Shown here in pieces: positions 1 to 8,945 of a DNA stretch of 22,500 nucleotides. The number at the start of each line of letters is the position of its first letter. Position 1 is the stretch's first letter. Origin of the DNA: Priapulus caudatus (Eukaryota; Priapulida; Priapulimorpha; Priapulimorphida; Priapulidae); the NCBI RefSeq assembly GCF_000485595.1, contig NW_014577499.1:21371-43870 (forward strand), given 5' to 3'. The notes under the pieces were generated by a model. It had not been told where the DNA came from. It did no database searches and was given only the letters and a program-made list of their open reading frames with translations. The position numbers and the translations under genes were made by a program.

Positions 1-75
1 AAATTTGTCATTATTAGCTCCTGATAATAATTACACGTTAGCGCGCAGACGATTCAAGCAACCCGACCACCGCTG

Positions 76-630
76 TGAACCCGTGCAATTATTCTAGACA
101 AAGGAACATTACTAACATAGTTACACTGTAACTAACCTAGCTATAACATTACTAACATAGTTACACTGTAATTAACCTAGCTATAACATTACTAACATGG
201 TTACACTGTAACTAACCTAGCTATAACATTACTAACATAGTTACACTGTAACGAACCTAGCTATAACATTACTAACATAGTTACACTGTAACTAACCTAG
301 CTATAACATTACTAACATGGTTACACTGTAACTAACCTAGCTGTAACATTACTAACATAGTTACACTGTAACGAATCTAGCTATAACATTACTAACATAG
401 TTTAAGTTACACTGTAACTAACCTAGCTGTAACCGTATAACCCAACTATTTACTAACACACGCTAACGCAGTTATCCTATACCGCTGTGAAACCGTTCCA
501 TTGTTCTAGACAAAGACAGATTACGCCACTGAGCTCTATATACTAACATGGTTACACTATTAACTAACCTAACTATAACCGTATAACCCAACTATTTACC
601 ATCACGCGCAGCTATTTGACCGCCGTAAAA
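76..630. repeat. Duplicated flanks around the 40-bp minisatellite
   Basis: The minisatellite is bracketed by a diverged direct duplication. The left flank has TGTGAACCCGTGCAATTATT followed by CTAGACAAAG (about 75-106). This recurs as TGTGAAACCGTTCCATTGTT followed by CTAGACAAAG (about 487-516). The block AACCGTATAACCCAACTATT occurs at about 431 and again at about 577, each time followed by TTAC and an ACGCGC-like end. A third, weaker echo (CGCCGTAAAACCAACCATTC) lies near 621. A single degenerate minisatellite-like stretch sits between the copies (541-575). I infer a higher-order unit whose internal 40-mer expanded in one copy only. No coding signal is seen. Confidence 0.7.
105..432. repeat. 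40-bp minisatellite, about 8 copies
   Basis: Tandem copies begin at 141, 181, 221, 261, 301, 341 and 381, with a partial copy before 141. Each 40-mer consists of two related 20-bp halves, CTATAACATTACTAACATAG and then TTACACTGTAACTAACCTAG, so the array probably grew from a 20-bp ancestor. Copies differ only by single substitutions (for example CATAG/CATGG, AACTAACC/AACGAACC), except that the last carries a short TTTAAG insertion. The near identity suggests recent expansion or homogenisation. Confidence 0.95.
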
Positions 631-632
631 CC

Positions 633-1253
633 AACCATTCAGCAGTTTATGGAATCGTGAGTGCATGTAGATCGATCACCACCGCGGCCATTATCACGGT
701 TTTATGCGATGATTTCGAATCAGGCATTCAACATACTCTACTCTAACATTATTCACTTTGTAAACTTCCCCCTGACTTATGGAGCGCGGTAGAGGCTCCC
801 AGGATGCGTAACGTAAAGGTGATTAGTTTGCTGGGATATTAGACGATATACGGGTGAAATAATACACGATATTTTTCGGTTACGGTCGGCATGCGAGTGC
901 AAGTCGCTCTCAGTATGAAGTTTTGTGACGGGCCGTATATCCTTCCTCAAGATGAAACAAAACACGCACTGATAACATTTGCGAACGCCGCAAAACAAGA
1001 GTCGGAGCAAGCCGATCGCCATCAGGATTGTTTCATCGTGCCGCATTCGGACGTGCACTTTCCGCTAACCGCTCCCCGTTCACCGCCCACGTTTAACCTT
1101 CGGTCGTCCGCGCGTTCACGGAATAAATTTTCCTGTCATCTGCTTTCGTGGCCGATCTATCGATTTTCTGAAATCTGCCAGAACTAGTAGATCCGTCGAG
1201 CATTAGTGTAGAGTGTTGCTCGCGGCGAACGCTCTCTGGCTGTTGCCTGCGGA
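633..1253. other. Non-repetitive stretch with no recognisable gene
   Basis: Mixed-composition sequence. It holds an open frame of 98 codons on the plus strand (891-1187), overlapped by one on the minus strand. Neither resembles a known family, shows a biased composition or has convincing splice context. I see no RNA gene or regulatory site. Confidence 0.5.
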
Positions 1254-1601
1254 CAGTAACAGCAGCAGCAGCAGCAGTAGCAGCAGCAACAGCAGCAGTA
1301 ACAGCAGCAGCAGCAGCAGCAGCAATAACAGCAGCAGCAGCAGGCAGCAGCCGCAGTAGTAGTGAGTAGCAGCCGCTAGCAGCAAGCAGCAGGCAGTAGC
1401 AGCAGCAACAAGAAGCCAGTAACAGCAGCAGCAGCAGCAAGCAGTCGTAGTAGTGGTAGCGCAGTAGCCAGCAGCAGTAGCAGCAGCAACAGCAGCGCAG
1501 GCAGCAGCGCAGCAGTAACAGCAGCAGCAGTGTAGTCAGGCGAGCAGCAGCAGCGGCAGCAGGCAAGCAGTTAAGCAGCGGCAGTAACATGTAGTAGGCA
1601 G
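1254..1601. repeat. Interrupted CAG trinucleotide array
   Basis: About 350 bp dominated by CAG on the plus strand (CTG on the minus strand), interrupted by CAA, TAG and GGCAG variants. Many TAG interruptions close the glutamine frame. The minus strand keeps long Leu- or Ala/Cys-rich open frames (for example 1093-1590). These are by-products of the repeat: they have no unique sequence beyond the array that suggests a protein. Confidence 0.95.
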
Positions 1602-1974
1602 GAGTAAGATAATATAGATCTCTTCAGCAAGTACCCGTCCTTCGGACGGTGGGAATTCATGAACTGAGTGTATTAGTGTTGTAGCTCACCTAAGGATCAA
1701 GTGTTCTTCTTATGTAAAGTATGTTTGTTGGTCTTCGTGTGCTGTGTGTGAATGTACATCGCCTGGGTTTGCGGCTACTTGGTGAGAGGGCGACATAGAG
1801 CATGCATCGGAAGAAGAGGTCGTGGTCGCTGCCAAGCTATTGAGTGAAAGTCTATGGTAGTGATGCTCACGGGTGCGGGCATATGCGTGAATGTAGAGAT
1901 GCATGGTTTACTGAGAAGAAGTACTTTGAAGGCGTAAAATAGAATACAAACGCGTACAGGTGATGGGCACTAAA
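1602..1974. other. Gene-free interval with a small hairpin
   Basis: No protein or RNA gene is recognised. The only structure noted is a perfect short hairpin at 1635-1649, CCGTCC-TTC-GGACGG. It is not followed by a T-run and nothing suggests a terminator function. Confidence 0.4.
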
Positions 1975-2455
1975 TTAGCAGAACTCAGGGTATACAACGT
2001 TGGTAGTGTCGTAAACAGAGACTCGTTTGCCTTGAGTTTGGGTGGGAGTAGTTTTCGCAGTTGAAGCTTTATCTCGGCAAAGATTTAGCACGATAGGAAG
2101 CCAATGTAAAGTTGGCCATGAGAGAAGACGGGTTTTGGGAGGAAAATGTCGGCAGCTTCTTGAAAGTTTTGACACTTGCGCTTTATTGATGGTGATGCAG
2201 TAAGCCAAGCGAATAGGGAACTGGCAGCGTTTGAAGTGTAAATGATAGTGTGGCATCGGATGGAAGCTGATATTATCCTGGGTATTAAAATTTCTTTGTT
2301 CATCTGCCAGGGCCGGTGAGTGTTTCTGCATCAAGATAAGTGTGTGTGAAGTCTAATGGATTTTGAGTACTAGTACCAATTGCAGAGTCATTCTGGAATA
2401 TAACCCTTTTAAAAAAATGATTTGGAAGCCGTAAACAGAGATTTTTATTTTATGG
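1975..2455 (-). pseudogene. Degenerate Helitron/PIF1-like helicase, C-terminal fragment
   Basis: Translating the minus strand and allowing frame changes gives, in order, a run of motifs typical of the C-terminal helicase region of Helitron Rep-helicases and related PIF1-like helicases. They are: a hydrophobic IIFLKGL segment (where families have a VMLLRNL-like motif, about 2410-2430); LCN followed by a broken GTRL (about 2350-2385); a GPG...ILIPRI-like stretch (about 2275-2310); FPIRLAYCITINKAQ (about 2170-2215); LPKPVFSHGQLYIGF (about 2090-2145); and TTNVVYPEF just before a stop near 1975. The motifs are split between at least two reading frames (65 and 119 codons of open frame) and interrupted by stops. 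The Gly-Gln that normally follows the TINK(A/S) motif is lost. The Walker A/B part and any Rep/HUH domain are absent, and no convincing 3' hairpin with CTRR end was found. I read it as an old, truncated, non-functional copy. A cellular PIF1 pseudogene is less likely. Confidence 0.75.
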
Positions 2456-2958
2456 GCCTATATCGAATTTAATCAGCAGTTTTGTAAGAATTAGATATTA
2501 AAATTGAAATCCCAATATCACAGTTTGTTTGGTCAGGCAGTTAATAATTTCAGGAAGGCATTCTGGTCACAGCAGTTGGTAATGCACTGTCTGTGGGCTG
2601 TCTGGGGGTTAACGTGTTTTGCGCACACAATGAACATACATTCATGCAAGGACATTGGAAAACCTACCTTAAGTGCAGGAGATAAGGTATAGGCCTACTT
2701 AAACCTTGTGTTATAACTCAGGCTACAAAAGTTTTCGGTGTCAAAACTGAAGCCCGAACTGAAGAATGTGGTGAGCACATTGTCGTGAAGAGCATCATTA
2801 TGGATTTTGGGATATCCAAGGAGAGTCCCATGAGGGAATTCGCTTAACTTATAAAATAACTTAGGCTAAATAAAAATTCGGCTTTCCTTTTATAGTAAAA
2901 TGAGGCAAGCGCTATGAGGCAAAAGCCCCCCGCTGGCCTACAGACTGCGCCACAGCGT
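2456..2958. other. Gene-free interval
   Basis: AT-rich sequence without recognisable coding exons. The minus strand around 2915-2957 contains a TGGCGCAGT box-A-like stretch, but there is no matching box B or cloverleaf, so no tRNA is called. Confidence 0.4.
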
Positions 2959-3168
2959 ACATGGTTAATCGGTAGCTCGCTTCGATACACCGGTAGCTGA
3001 TTTTTAGCCAGTGTTAAATAAAACGGCTTGAGAGATATTCAACTTTATTGCTGTTTCATTCATTGCAACAATGTGGCGCCAATATTACTCTATGAGTGGT
3101 TATGCATCGTTTTAGCAGTCACAGCATTTCTAAAATCATGCGAGGCAGATCAGAGAACATTACTACAT
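2959..3168. repeat. Diverged 0.2-kb direct repeat, copy 1
   Basis: This copy aligns with 3323-3530. Shared blocks in the same order are CATGGT, a CGAT..ATACCGGTA stretch, GTTAAATAAAA, GGCTTGA followed by ATATTCAACTTTAT, AATATTAC or GATATTAC, AAAATCATGCGAG, and CAGAGAACAT. Many substitutions and small indels separate the copies. No protein frame is conserved between them, so a dispersed non-coding element or an old segmental duplication is the likeliest reading. Confidence 0.7.
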
Positions 3169-3322
3169 ATAATAGCTCTAGCATTGCAAGCTGTCAACAA
3201 CAGCGTATAGACCGGTACGCCGTATCGCCACCCTCACTCGGCATATATGCCTTCGCTACAACCTGACGTGCTTAGTGTAGCGTGTGGAACTGTTGACCGG
3301 GTACCAGTCTACAACACGTACT

Positions 3323-3530
3323 AGCATGGTAAGTGTCGTCGATCGATATATACCGGTATGCGTATTCGGCACAGCCATGTTAAATAAAAGGCTTGATATA
3401 TTCAACTTTATCGTGTTTTCATCGTTGAAAAAGTGCGCCCGATATTACGTCTCGAAGTGTAATGCCCATTCGGTTACAGTCAAGCAATTTTGAAAATCAT
3501 GCGAGCATGATTCCAGAGAACATAGTAACA
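3323..3530. repeat. Diverged 0.2-kb direct repeat, copy 2
   Basis: Second copy of the unit described at 2959-3168, in the same orientation, about 360 bp downstream. The intervening 3169-3322 shows no recognised feature apart from a CGGCATATATGCCT palindrome-like stretch near 3239. Confidence 0.7.
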
Positions 3531-3642
3531 AAAAAATGGGCTGTTCCCTATTATAGTATAGAATATTATCTTACTACGCTGGTAGTAGTAGTAGGCAGGG
3601 TAGCGTTCGCGGCAGTACCCCGGCGGGGACATAGAACCCTCT

Positions 3643-3913
3643 CAGGCAAGTAGTAGGCAAGCAGTAGTAGTATAGCGACAGTAGTAGCAGCAGTAGAGCA
3701 GCAGTAGCAGCAGTAGCAGCAGCAGGCAGCAGTAGTAGCAGGGCAGCAGCAGGCAGCAGCAGCGATCAGCAGCAGCAGTTAAGCAGGCACCACTACCACC
3801 AACACCACCAGCACGCAGCAGCAGGTAGGCAGCAGAGTGAGTAGTAACAACAGTAGCCATCACCATAATCATCATTTATCATCAGTAGCCAGCAGGCAGC
3901 AGCAGTTGCAGTA
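3643..3913. repeat. CAG/TAG trinucleotide array
   Basis: Interrupted CAG array with many TAG units and a short ACC/CAC-rich section (3787-3815). It ends in CAT-rich sequence (3858-3885). It has the same strand orientation as the array at 1254-1601 and the opposite orientation to the CTG array that starts about 220 bp downstream. TAG units exclude a plus-strand polyglutamine reading. Confidence 0.9.
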
Positions 3914-4129
3914 ATGACTCGGGAAGGTCTGAAACGCCACACGGTGCGAGTTTATCGCTAGCGCACGAGCGCCCCGAGTGCAATCTAAAGTAGATTAGTC
4001 GCTGGTCTTTAGATGAGGCCATGAATTAAGGCCGCATGCCTCTCCCCCCCCCCCCTTCCTCTCTCTCTCGAGTGTATTGTCCGCGGCCAGTACTCCGCTA
4101 ACCTGTACTGATCGAATAGTTGTTGCTCT

Positions 4130-4365
4130 ATTACTGCTATAGCGATACTGCTGCTGATGGTGCTGTTGCTGCTACTGCTGTTACTCGCTCTACTGTGGTG
4201 GTGTCGGTGTGGCTGCTGCGCGCGCTGGCTGGCTGGTGCGTGCTGCTCTTGCTGCTGCTGCTAACTATACTGGTGTGGTAGTGTGCGGCTGCTGCTCGCT
4301 ACTGGCTGGTGCTGGGCTGGCTGCTGGTGGTGGTGGGGTGGTGGTGGTGGTGGTGGTGGTGTTGG

Positions 4366-4405
<40 letters not shown>

Positions 4406-4460
4406 ACAACTACTATTGCTGCTACTACTGCTTCTTCTGCTATTACTGCTGCTGCTTCTG
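4130..4460. repeat. CTG/GGT trinucleotide array
   Basis: The plus strand carries interrupted CTG units (4130-4325), then a GGT run (about 4326-4364), then an uninterrupted GCT run of about 13 units (4367-4405), then mixed TACTGCT units to 4460. All three frames on both strands stay open for 60-86 codons, giving poly-Leu, poly-Cys, poly-Val or poly-Ala. This is expected of any stop-free triplet repeat and is not evidence for a gene. Short C-runs occur just outside (4044-4055 and near 4531). Confidence 0.95.
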
Positions 4461-4938
4461 CAAGCTTGAGGTGGTGCACGGTCACTCTACCACATTGAGG
4501 TGACACGATATTTAACACGTATAACGTTTCCCCGCCCCCCCAGACCGTCGACTAATAAGGACGAACTCGACAAAAACATGTAAAACCCGACGCTGTGCAC
4601 TTCAATGCATGCGACTACGTTAAGCTCTCTAATAAGAATTCTCGCCAAATTTGCATTAACGAGGCTGACATTTGCCGTTAATTAATTAGGCAGCAACCTG
4701 CTGAGATTCACGTGGCAACCTGCAGACGGAGCGAGCACCTAAATTAACATAAGATGTCTCAGTTTGTCTGCTTCGATATCCGACGAACGATGGTTAGTGA
4801 GGGACGATACAAACTTTAAATTTGTATGTCATTCGCAACACGTCACCCCCTCCCCAATTTCTTGCAAGTCAGGAGACCAAAAGTTTGCGTTCGTTCTATA
4901 TACGCACAGACACCAAATATACACGCGGTGGGCTAAGA
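4461..4938. other. Gene-free interval
   Basis: Unique-looking sequence of mixed composition. A 72-codon open frame at 4764-4982 runs into the palindromic element and resembles nothing known. I see no RNA gene or clear regulatory signal. Confidence 0.4.
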
Positions 4939-5009
4939 ATATATATCCAGAGTACATAATAGAAACTCTACCATGTATCTAATCTCTATTATGTACTCTT
5001 GATATATAT
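4939..5009. mobile_element. Palindromic mini-element (family copy A)
   Basis: The left arm 4939-4964 reads ATATATATCCAGAGTACATA followed by ATAGAA. The right arm 4984-5009 is its reverse complement at 24 of 26 positions. The loop is about 19 nt and flanking sequence is TA-rich (5010-5022). The arm closely resembles those of the palindromes at 14367-14426 and 19584-19635 (shared core ATATC, AGTA and ATAAT). I infer a family of tiny hairpin-shaped non-autonomous elements inserted at TA-rich sites. It encodes nothing. Confidence 0.7.
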
Positions 5010-5247
5010 CTATATATATAAAGTTGTTCAGCCGAATTTGTGTGTTCGCGCATAACTAGAGAACTCCGCAGCCTAGAGGAAAACTAAATATATTTTCAGA
5101 ATCAGCACGTCTGGGAGGTGGTTCTGGCTGAAAATTTCAAAAAAGTTAAAAAGTTAAAAATTTATAAAAATTCTATTCATCAATAGATGGCGTACAGATT
5201 AACATTATACAACACGTACGTGTCAATCCATGGTGCATAACTATAAC

Positions 5248-5320
5248 GACCCAGTAGCCGAATGGATAAAGCATTGGACTCCTAAACCATTGATTCTGGG
5301 TTCGTATCCCACCTCGGGAA
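5248..5320 (+). pseudogene. tRNA-Arg(CCT)-like sequence; SINE head or tRNA pseudogene
   Basis: The 73-nt stretch matches the layout of a eukaryotic tRNA-Arg with a CCT anticodon. It has box A as TAGCCGAATGG, anticodon loop CTCCTAA and box B as GGTTCGTATCC (one change from GGTTCGANNCC). The acceptor stem is broken (GACCCAG against CTCGGGA leaves three mismatches), and both end pairs of the anticodon stem are lost. It is therefore not a functional tRNA. A tRNA-derived SINE is a good explanation, since the arms of the box structure survive in AT-rich non-coding DNA, but I cannot delimit a SINE body or tail. The sequence TAACGACCCAG at its 5' edge recurs near 15514 without the rest. Confidence 0.65.
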
Positions 5321-5609
5321 ATGCTTTGTTTCTTTACTTTTGGACTGTTTAGTATATGTACTTCTGCCACTTCACCGTTAATTTCAAAATTAATTTTACT
5401 ACATTTAAACGTTTAGTAAAAATCCAGAATAAACTATGGTAGATGATAATAATAGCGCAAACTGACGGGAACACTTAACGGGAGCCTATGTAGGTTACAT
5501 ATCAAATATTATTATATTTTTTATATTATTTCCTTTTATTCTTTTTAATTTTTTAATTTTTAATTTTAATGTCTTTTATCTTTTCATTTCTTATTATTTT
5601 TTACTGTTT
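5321..5609. other. AT-rich gene-free interval
   Basis: Very AT-rich, ending in a T-dominated tract (about 5505-5605) directly before the GGGAT array. It might include the body of the tRNA-like SINE, but no tail boundary can be shown. Confidence 0.35.
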
Positions 5610-5898
5610 GGGATGCGATGGGATGGGATGGGATGGATGGGATGGAATGGGATGGGATGGGATGGGATGGATGGGATGGCATGGCATGGCATGGGATGGG
5701 ATGGGATGGGAAGGGATGGGATGGGATGGGATGCGATGCGATGGGATGGGATGGCATGGTATGGCATGGGAAGGGATGGCATATGGATGCGATGGGATGG
5801 ATGGGATGGATAGGATATGGGATGGGATGGGATGGGATGCGGTGGCGATGGATGAATGGAATGGGATGGATGGTAGATGCATGGTTGGATGCAAGGAT
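5610..5898. repeat. GGGAT pentanucleotide satellite
   Basis: About 290 bp of GGGAT units with GGAT, GCGAT, GCAT and GAAGG variants. Most of the array is open in several frames on both strands (Met/Trp/Gly/Asp-rich on plus; Ser/His/Pro/Ile-rich on minus), purely from its composition. Regularly spaced G-triplets on the plus strand could support G-quadruplex folding. Confidence 0.95.
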
Positions 5899-6451
5899 AA
5901 ATAGATAGTTTACTTTTTTGGGTATTTTCCTTTCAACAAGCGGTCACCAACTCAGTAACGGCACTGATTCACGGACAACGCCGGGTATCCCGCTAGTATA
6001 TTATATATATAGACCTCACCTTGCGGGGAGACACGACACGAAAAACTGATTAACACGCGACAAGAACGGCTTCGCTCTATACATATATACACGCACGCAC
6101 ACACACACGCACGCACGTGTTCCATATTGGCACAGATCTGTACGAATTTCCGCTCGACACACCAAGAAAACATTACCCGGTGCGTACGTGCGTGTCTGTG
6201 CGCTACACGCCATTAGCGACCAGACACACACGAGCGATGATAAAGTTGTTAGGAATCACTTAGCCAGCAGATAAGAAGACCTTCACGCCGTAGCTAGGAA
6301 ATATAACTCACCGTACAAGTTATAAATGCGCACGAGATACGAGATTATAAATGCAACTGCTTTTACGCTTTTGTAAAGTAACGTCAGAATTTGAAACATT
6401 TCGCGTGATATTGTTACCATGTATATTATATTATATATATATTTATTTATT
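5899..6451. other. Gene-free interval
   Basis: It contains a short CA/CG microsatellite (about 6088-6116) and a TA-rich stretch leading into the GT array (6419-6450). No coding, RNA or regulatory feature is recognised. Confidence 0.4.
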
Positions 6452-6791
6452 TGTGTGTGTGTGTGCGCGCGCAGCGTGTGTGCATGCATGGCGTGTGTCG
6501 TGTGTGTGTGTGTGCGTGCATGCGTGCGTGTGTGCGTGCGTGTGTGCATGCATGCGTGCGTGGTGTGTGCGCGTGTGTGTGCGTGCATGCGTGGCGTGTG
6601 TGCGTGCGCGCGGTGTGTGTATGTGTGTGCGTGCGCGCGCGCGTGTGTGTGCGTGTGTGTGCGTGCATGCGTGCGTGTGTGCATGCATGCGTGGCGTGTG
6701 TGTGTCATGCATGCGTGTGTGTGCATGCATGCGTGCGCGCGTGTGTGTGCGTGCGTGCATGCATGCGTGCGTGCGTGCATGCATGCGTGCG

Positions 6792-6822
<31 letters not shown>

Positions 6823-7181
6823 TGTGTGTGTGTGCTGTGTGTGGCGTGTGTGCATGCATGCGTGGCGTGTGTGCGTGCATGCATGCGTGGCGTGTGTGTT
6901 GCGTGCGTGGTGTGTGCATGCATGCGTACGTGTGTGTGGCGGCGCACGTGTGGCATGTGCGTGCGTGTGTGTGTGCGGCGCGCGTGTGCGTGCGTGTGTG
7001 TGTGTGGATGCATGTGTGTGTGTGTGGTGTGCGCGCGCGTGTGTGTGTATGTGTGTGTGCGTGTGTGTGTGTGTGTGGTCGCGCGTGTGTGTGTGTGCGC
7101 GCGCTGTGTGTGTGTGCGTGTGCGCGCGCATGTGTGTGTGTGGGCGTGTGTGTGTGTGTGTGCGCGCGCGCGTGTGTGCAC
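6452..7181. repeat. Long alternating purine-pyrimidine GT/GC array
   Basis: About 730 bp of almost unbroken purine-pyrimidine alternation made of GT, GC and CATGCATG runs. It is interrupted only by occasional GG steps such as CGTGGCGTGTG, which itself recurs (around 6588, 6690, 6860, 6886). Open frames of 160-294 codons on both strands (Cys/Val/Ala or His/Thr-rich) arise because the repeat contains no stops, and they are not genes. Such alternation is the classic sequence context for left-handed Z-DNA. Confidence 0.95.
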
Positions 7182-7591
7182 AGCATGACCACGTACCCAG
7201 TGCAATCAGATTGTTTAAGGACTAGAGTAGAGTAGTTAATGGCTAGTTCTTGTAAAGGTCTAATCAAAACTGCAATCAACTGCAATCTAATTCAAAGGTG
7301 CAATCAATTTCTACTCTAGTGGCACGCGTGGATGTCTATCAATAGATTATGGCACAGATACCACGAATATCTAGATAGAGCGTTCGAGTTCACGTTATCG
7401 CTTATCTAAGTCGTAACAGCAATAGTTCGCGCTGCTAAAAAAATGTTTTTTGGTCGTCCCATTTAAAAATGAGTCGGAAAAAACTCCAAGATACCTATAT
7501 TAGTTCTTTGTAGACTTATCTTTTTTGTCGTCATAACAGTAGTCATATCAACTTTTTGTGATATTTTTCGTCTGCATCATGACTACATCGA
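7182..7591. other. Gene-free interval
   Basis: Mixed to AT-rich DNA. A small cluster of CTGCAATC/TGCAATCAA words lies at about 7269-7305 (three near-copies). No gene recognised. Confidence 0.4.
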
Positions 7592-7725
7592 TGTTCCTAC
7601 ATTGCATGTACTGTTGAATTTTGTACGACTACAAATACTGTAAATCACTTTTTACTACATGTACTGTATATGCTTTCAGTTTGTGAATGTAATCTGGAGA
7701 CAATAACACTGTGTAAAAAAAACAC
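7592..7725 (+). repeat. 3'-end-like repeat, copy 1 (A-tail)
   Basis: It aligns with 7788-7920 in the same orientation. Shared blocks are CTACATTG, TACTG, GAATT, ACGACTAC, AATACTGTA or AATATTGTA, TTTACTA, TATATGCT, and AATGTAATC followed by CGGA or TGGA. It ends in an A-run (7715-7722). The AATAAA hexamer of copy 2 is CAATAAC here. I infer a diverged retroposed 3' end or a tandem duplication of one; the parent element is unknown. Confidence 0.55.
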
Positions 7726-7787
7726 CGTACAACCGGAACCTAAAGTCGTTATACTTATATTAGAGCCTGTATTATAGGTAAACATTT

Positions 7788-7930
7788 ATGTTACTACATT
7801 GTATTTACTGCGAATTGTGCACGACTACCAATATTGTACTGTATAATGTATCTTTACTATATATGCTCACTGTATGCTTTGTCAATGTAATCCGGAAATA
7901 AAATCTCCATTAAAAAAAAGAAAAAAAGAA
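7788..7930 (+). repeat. 3'-end-like repeat, copy 2, with AATAAA and A-rich tail
   Basis: Same unit as 7592-7725. Here AATGTAATCCGGAAATAAAA contains a canonical AATAAA hexamer at 7897-7902, followed after about 9 nt by an A-rich tail (7911-7930, with G interruptions). That arrangement is what a reverse-transcribed polyadenylated RNA leaves behind, for example the 3' end of a non-LTR retrotransposon or a processed transcript. No reverse-transcriptase coding sequence is found next to it. Confidence 0.55.
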
Positions 7931-8230
7931 ATCTATATTTGACCAAATGACCTCCAATCTCGAACATTTTACTGCGCATTTTAACCAGGAACCCCGGCGA
8001 CATTTCGATGTTTTTTGATTGGTGCACACATGCTGAGATGCAACAGGGGTCCATTGTAAATAGAACAGTAGTCGCGGGAACGTGTACGATGCGAGTAATA
8101 ACCCGGGTTATAAACTCCGCGGCGTTTATCCGAGGCTTGCGTCAGCGGGATATGGGGGTGCCGACAGCTCTTACCGGCGTAGCCGCTTCCTTCCCGCGCC
8201 TGCTCCTGTAGGGGCTACACCGTTAGAACT

Positions 8231-8945
8231 AGGATGCTGGGATGCAGGATGCTGGGATGCTGGTATACTGGAATGCTGGTATGCTGGGATGCTGGGATGC
8301 TGGTATGCTGGGATGCTGGTATACTGGGAGGATGGGATGCTGGGATGCTGGGATGCAGGATGCTGGGATGCTGGTATACTGGAATGTTGGTATACTGGGA
8401 TGCTGGTATCTGGAATGCAGGACTAGGATGCAGGATGGCCTGGGATGGCAGGATGCTGGGATGGCTGTATCTGGGATGCTGGTATACTGGGATTTGTTGG
8501 CTATGGCTGGGATGGCAGGAATGCTGGGATGCAGGATGCTGGGCTGCTGGTCATACTTGGATACAGGCTGCTGGGATGCAGGTATATGCTGGGATGCTGG
8601 ATGCTGGTAATAACTGGGATGTTGGTATGCTGGGATGCTGGGATGCAGGATGCTGGGATGCAGGATGCTGGGATGCTGGTATACTGGGATACAGGATGCT
8701 GGGATGGCAGGATGCTGGTGATGCCTGGATGCTGGGATGCTGGTATGCGTGGAATGGCTGGTATGCTGGATGGCAGGGATGCTGGGATCAGGGATGCTCA
8801 AGGCTGTGATGCTGGATGGCTGGATGCAGGATGGCAGGATGCGGAGATGCTGGGTGAGGGGAGGCTGGGATGCAGGATGATGGGATGCTGGTATGCTGGG
8901 ATGCTGGGATGTTGGTATGCTGGGATGCTGGGATGCTGGGATGCA
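8231..8945. repeat. 8-bp GCTGGGAT satellite array
   Basis: About 715 bp built from GCTGGGAT with GCTGGTAT, GCAGGAT and GGCTGGGAT variants. Higher-order blocks, in which several GCTGGGAT units are followed by TGCTGGTATACTGGGA-like or TGCAGGA units, recur. Because the basic unit is 8 bp, all frames cycle through the same octapeptide-like series and stay open for 190 codons or more on both strands. These frames have no unique flanking protein sequence and are not called as genes. Confidence 0.95.

Noticed and set aside
105-432. CRISPR-like regularly spaced repeats
   Set aside because: The 40-bp units are contiguous without unique spacers and the host is clearly a eukaryote with introns.
1093-1590. 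165-codon Leu/Ala/Cys-rich minus-strand frame
   Set aside because: Direct translation of the CAG/CTG array; no domain, no splice context and composition fully explained by the repeat.
2910-2957. Minus-strand tRNA suggested by TGGCGCAGT box A
   Set aside because: No box B and no cloverleaf stems follow at the required distance.
5173-5370. 65-codon minus-strand frame over the tRNA-like sequence
   Set aside because: Antisense translation of the tRNA-Arg-like element; such peptides commonly arise from SINEs.
6283-7285. Several open frames of 160-294 codons on both strands
   Set aside because: They lie in the GT/GC array; a stop-free dinucleotide repeat is open in every frame. No unique protein sequence extends beyond the array.
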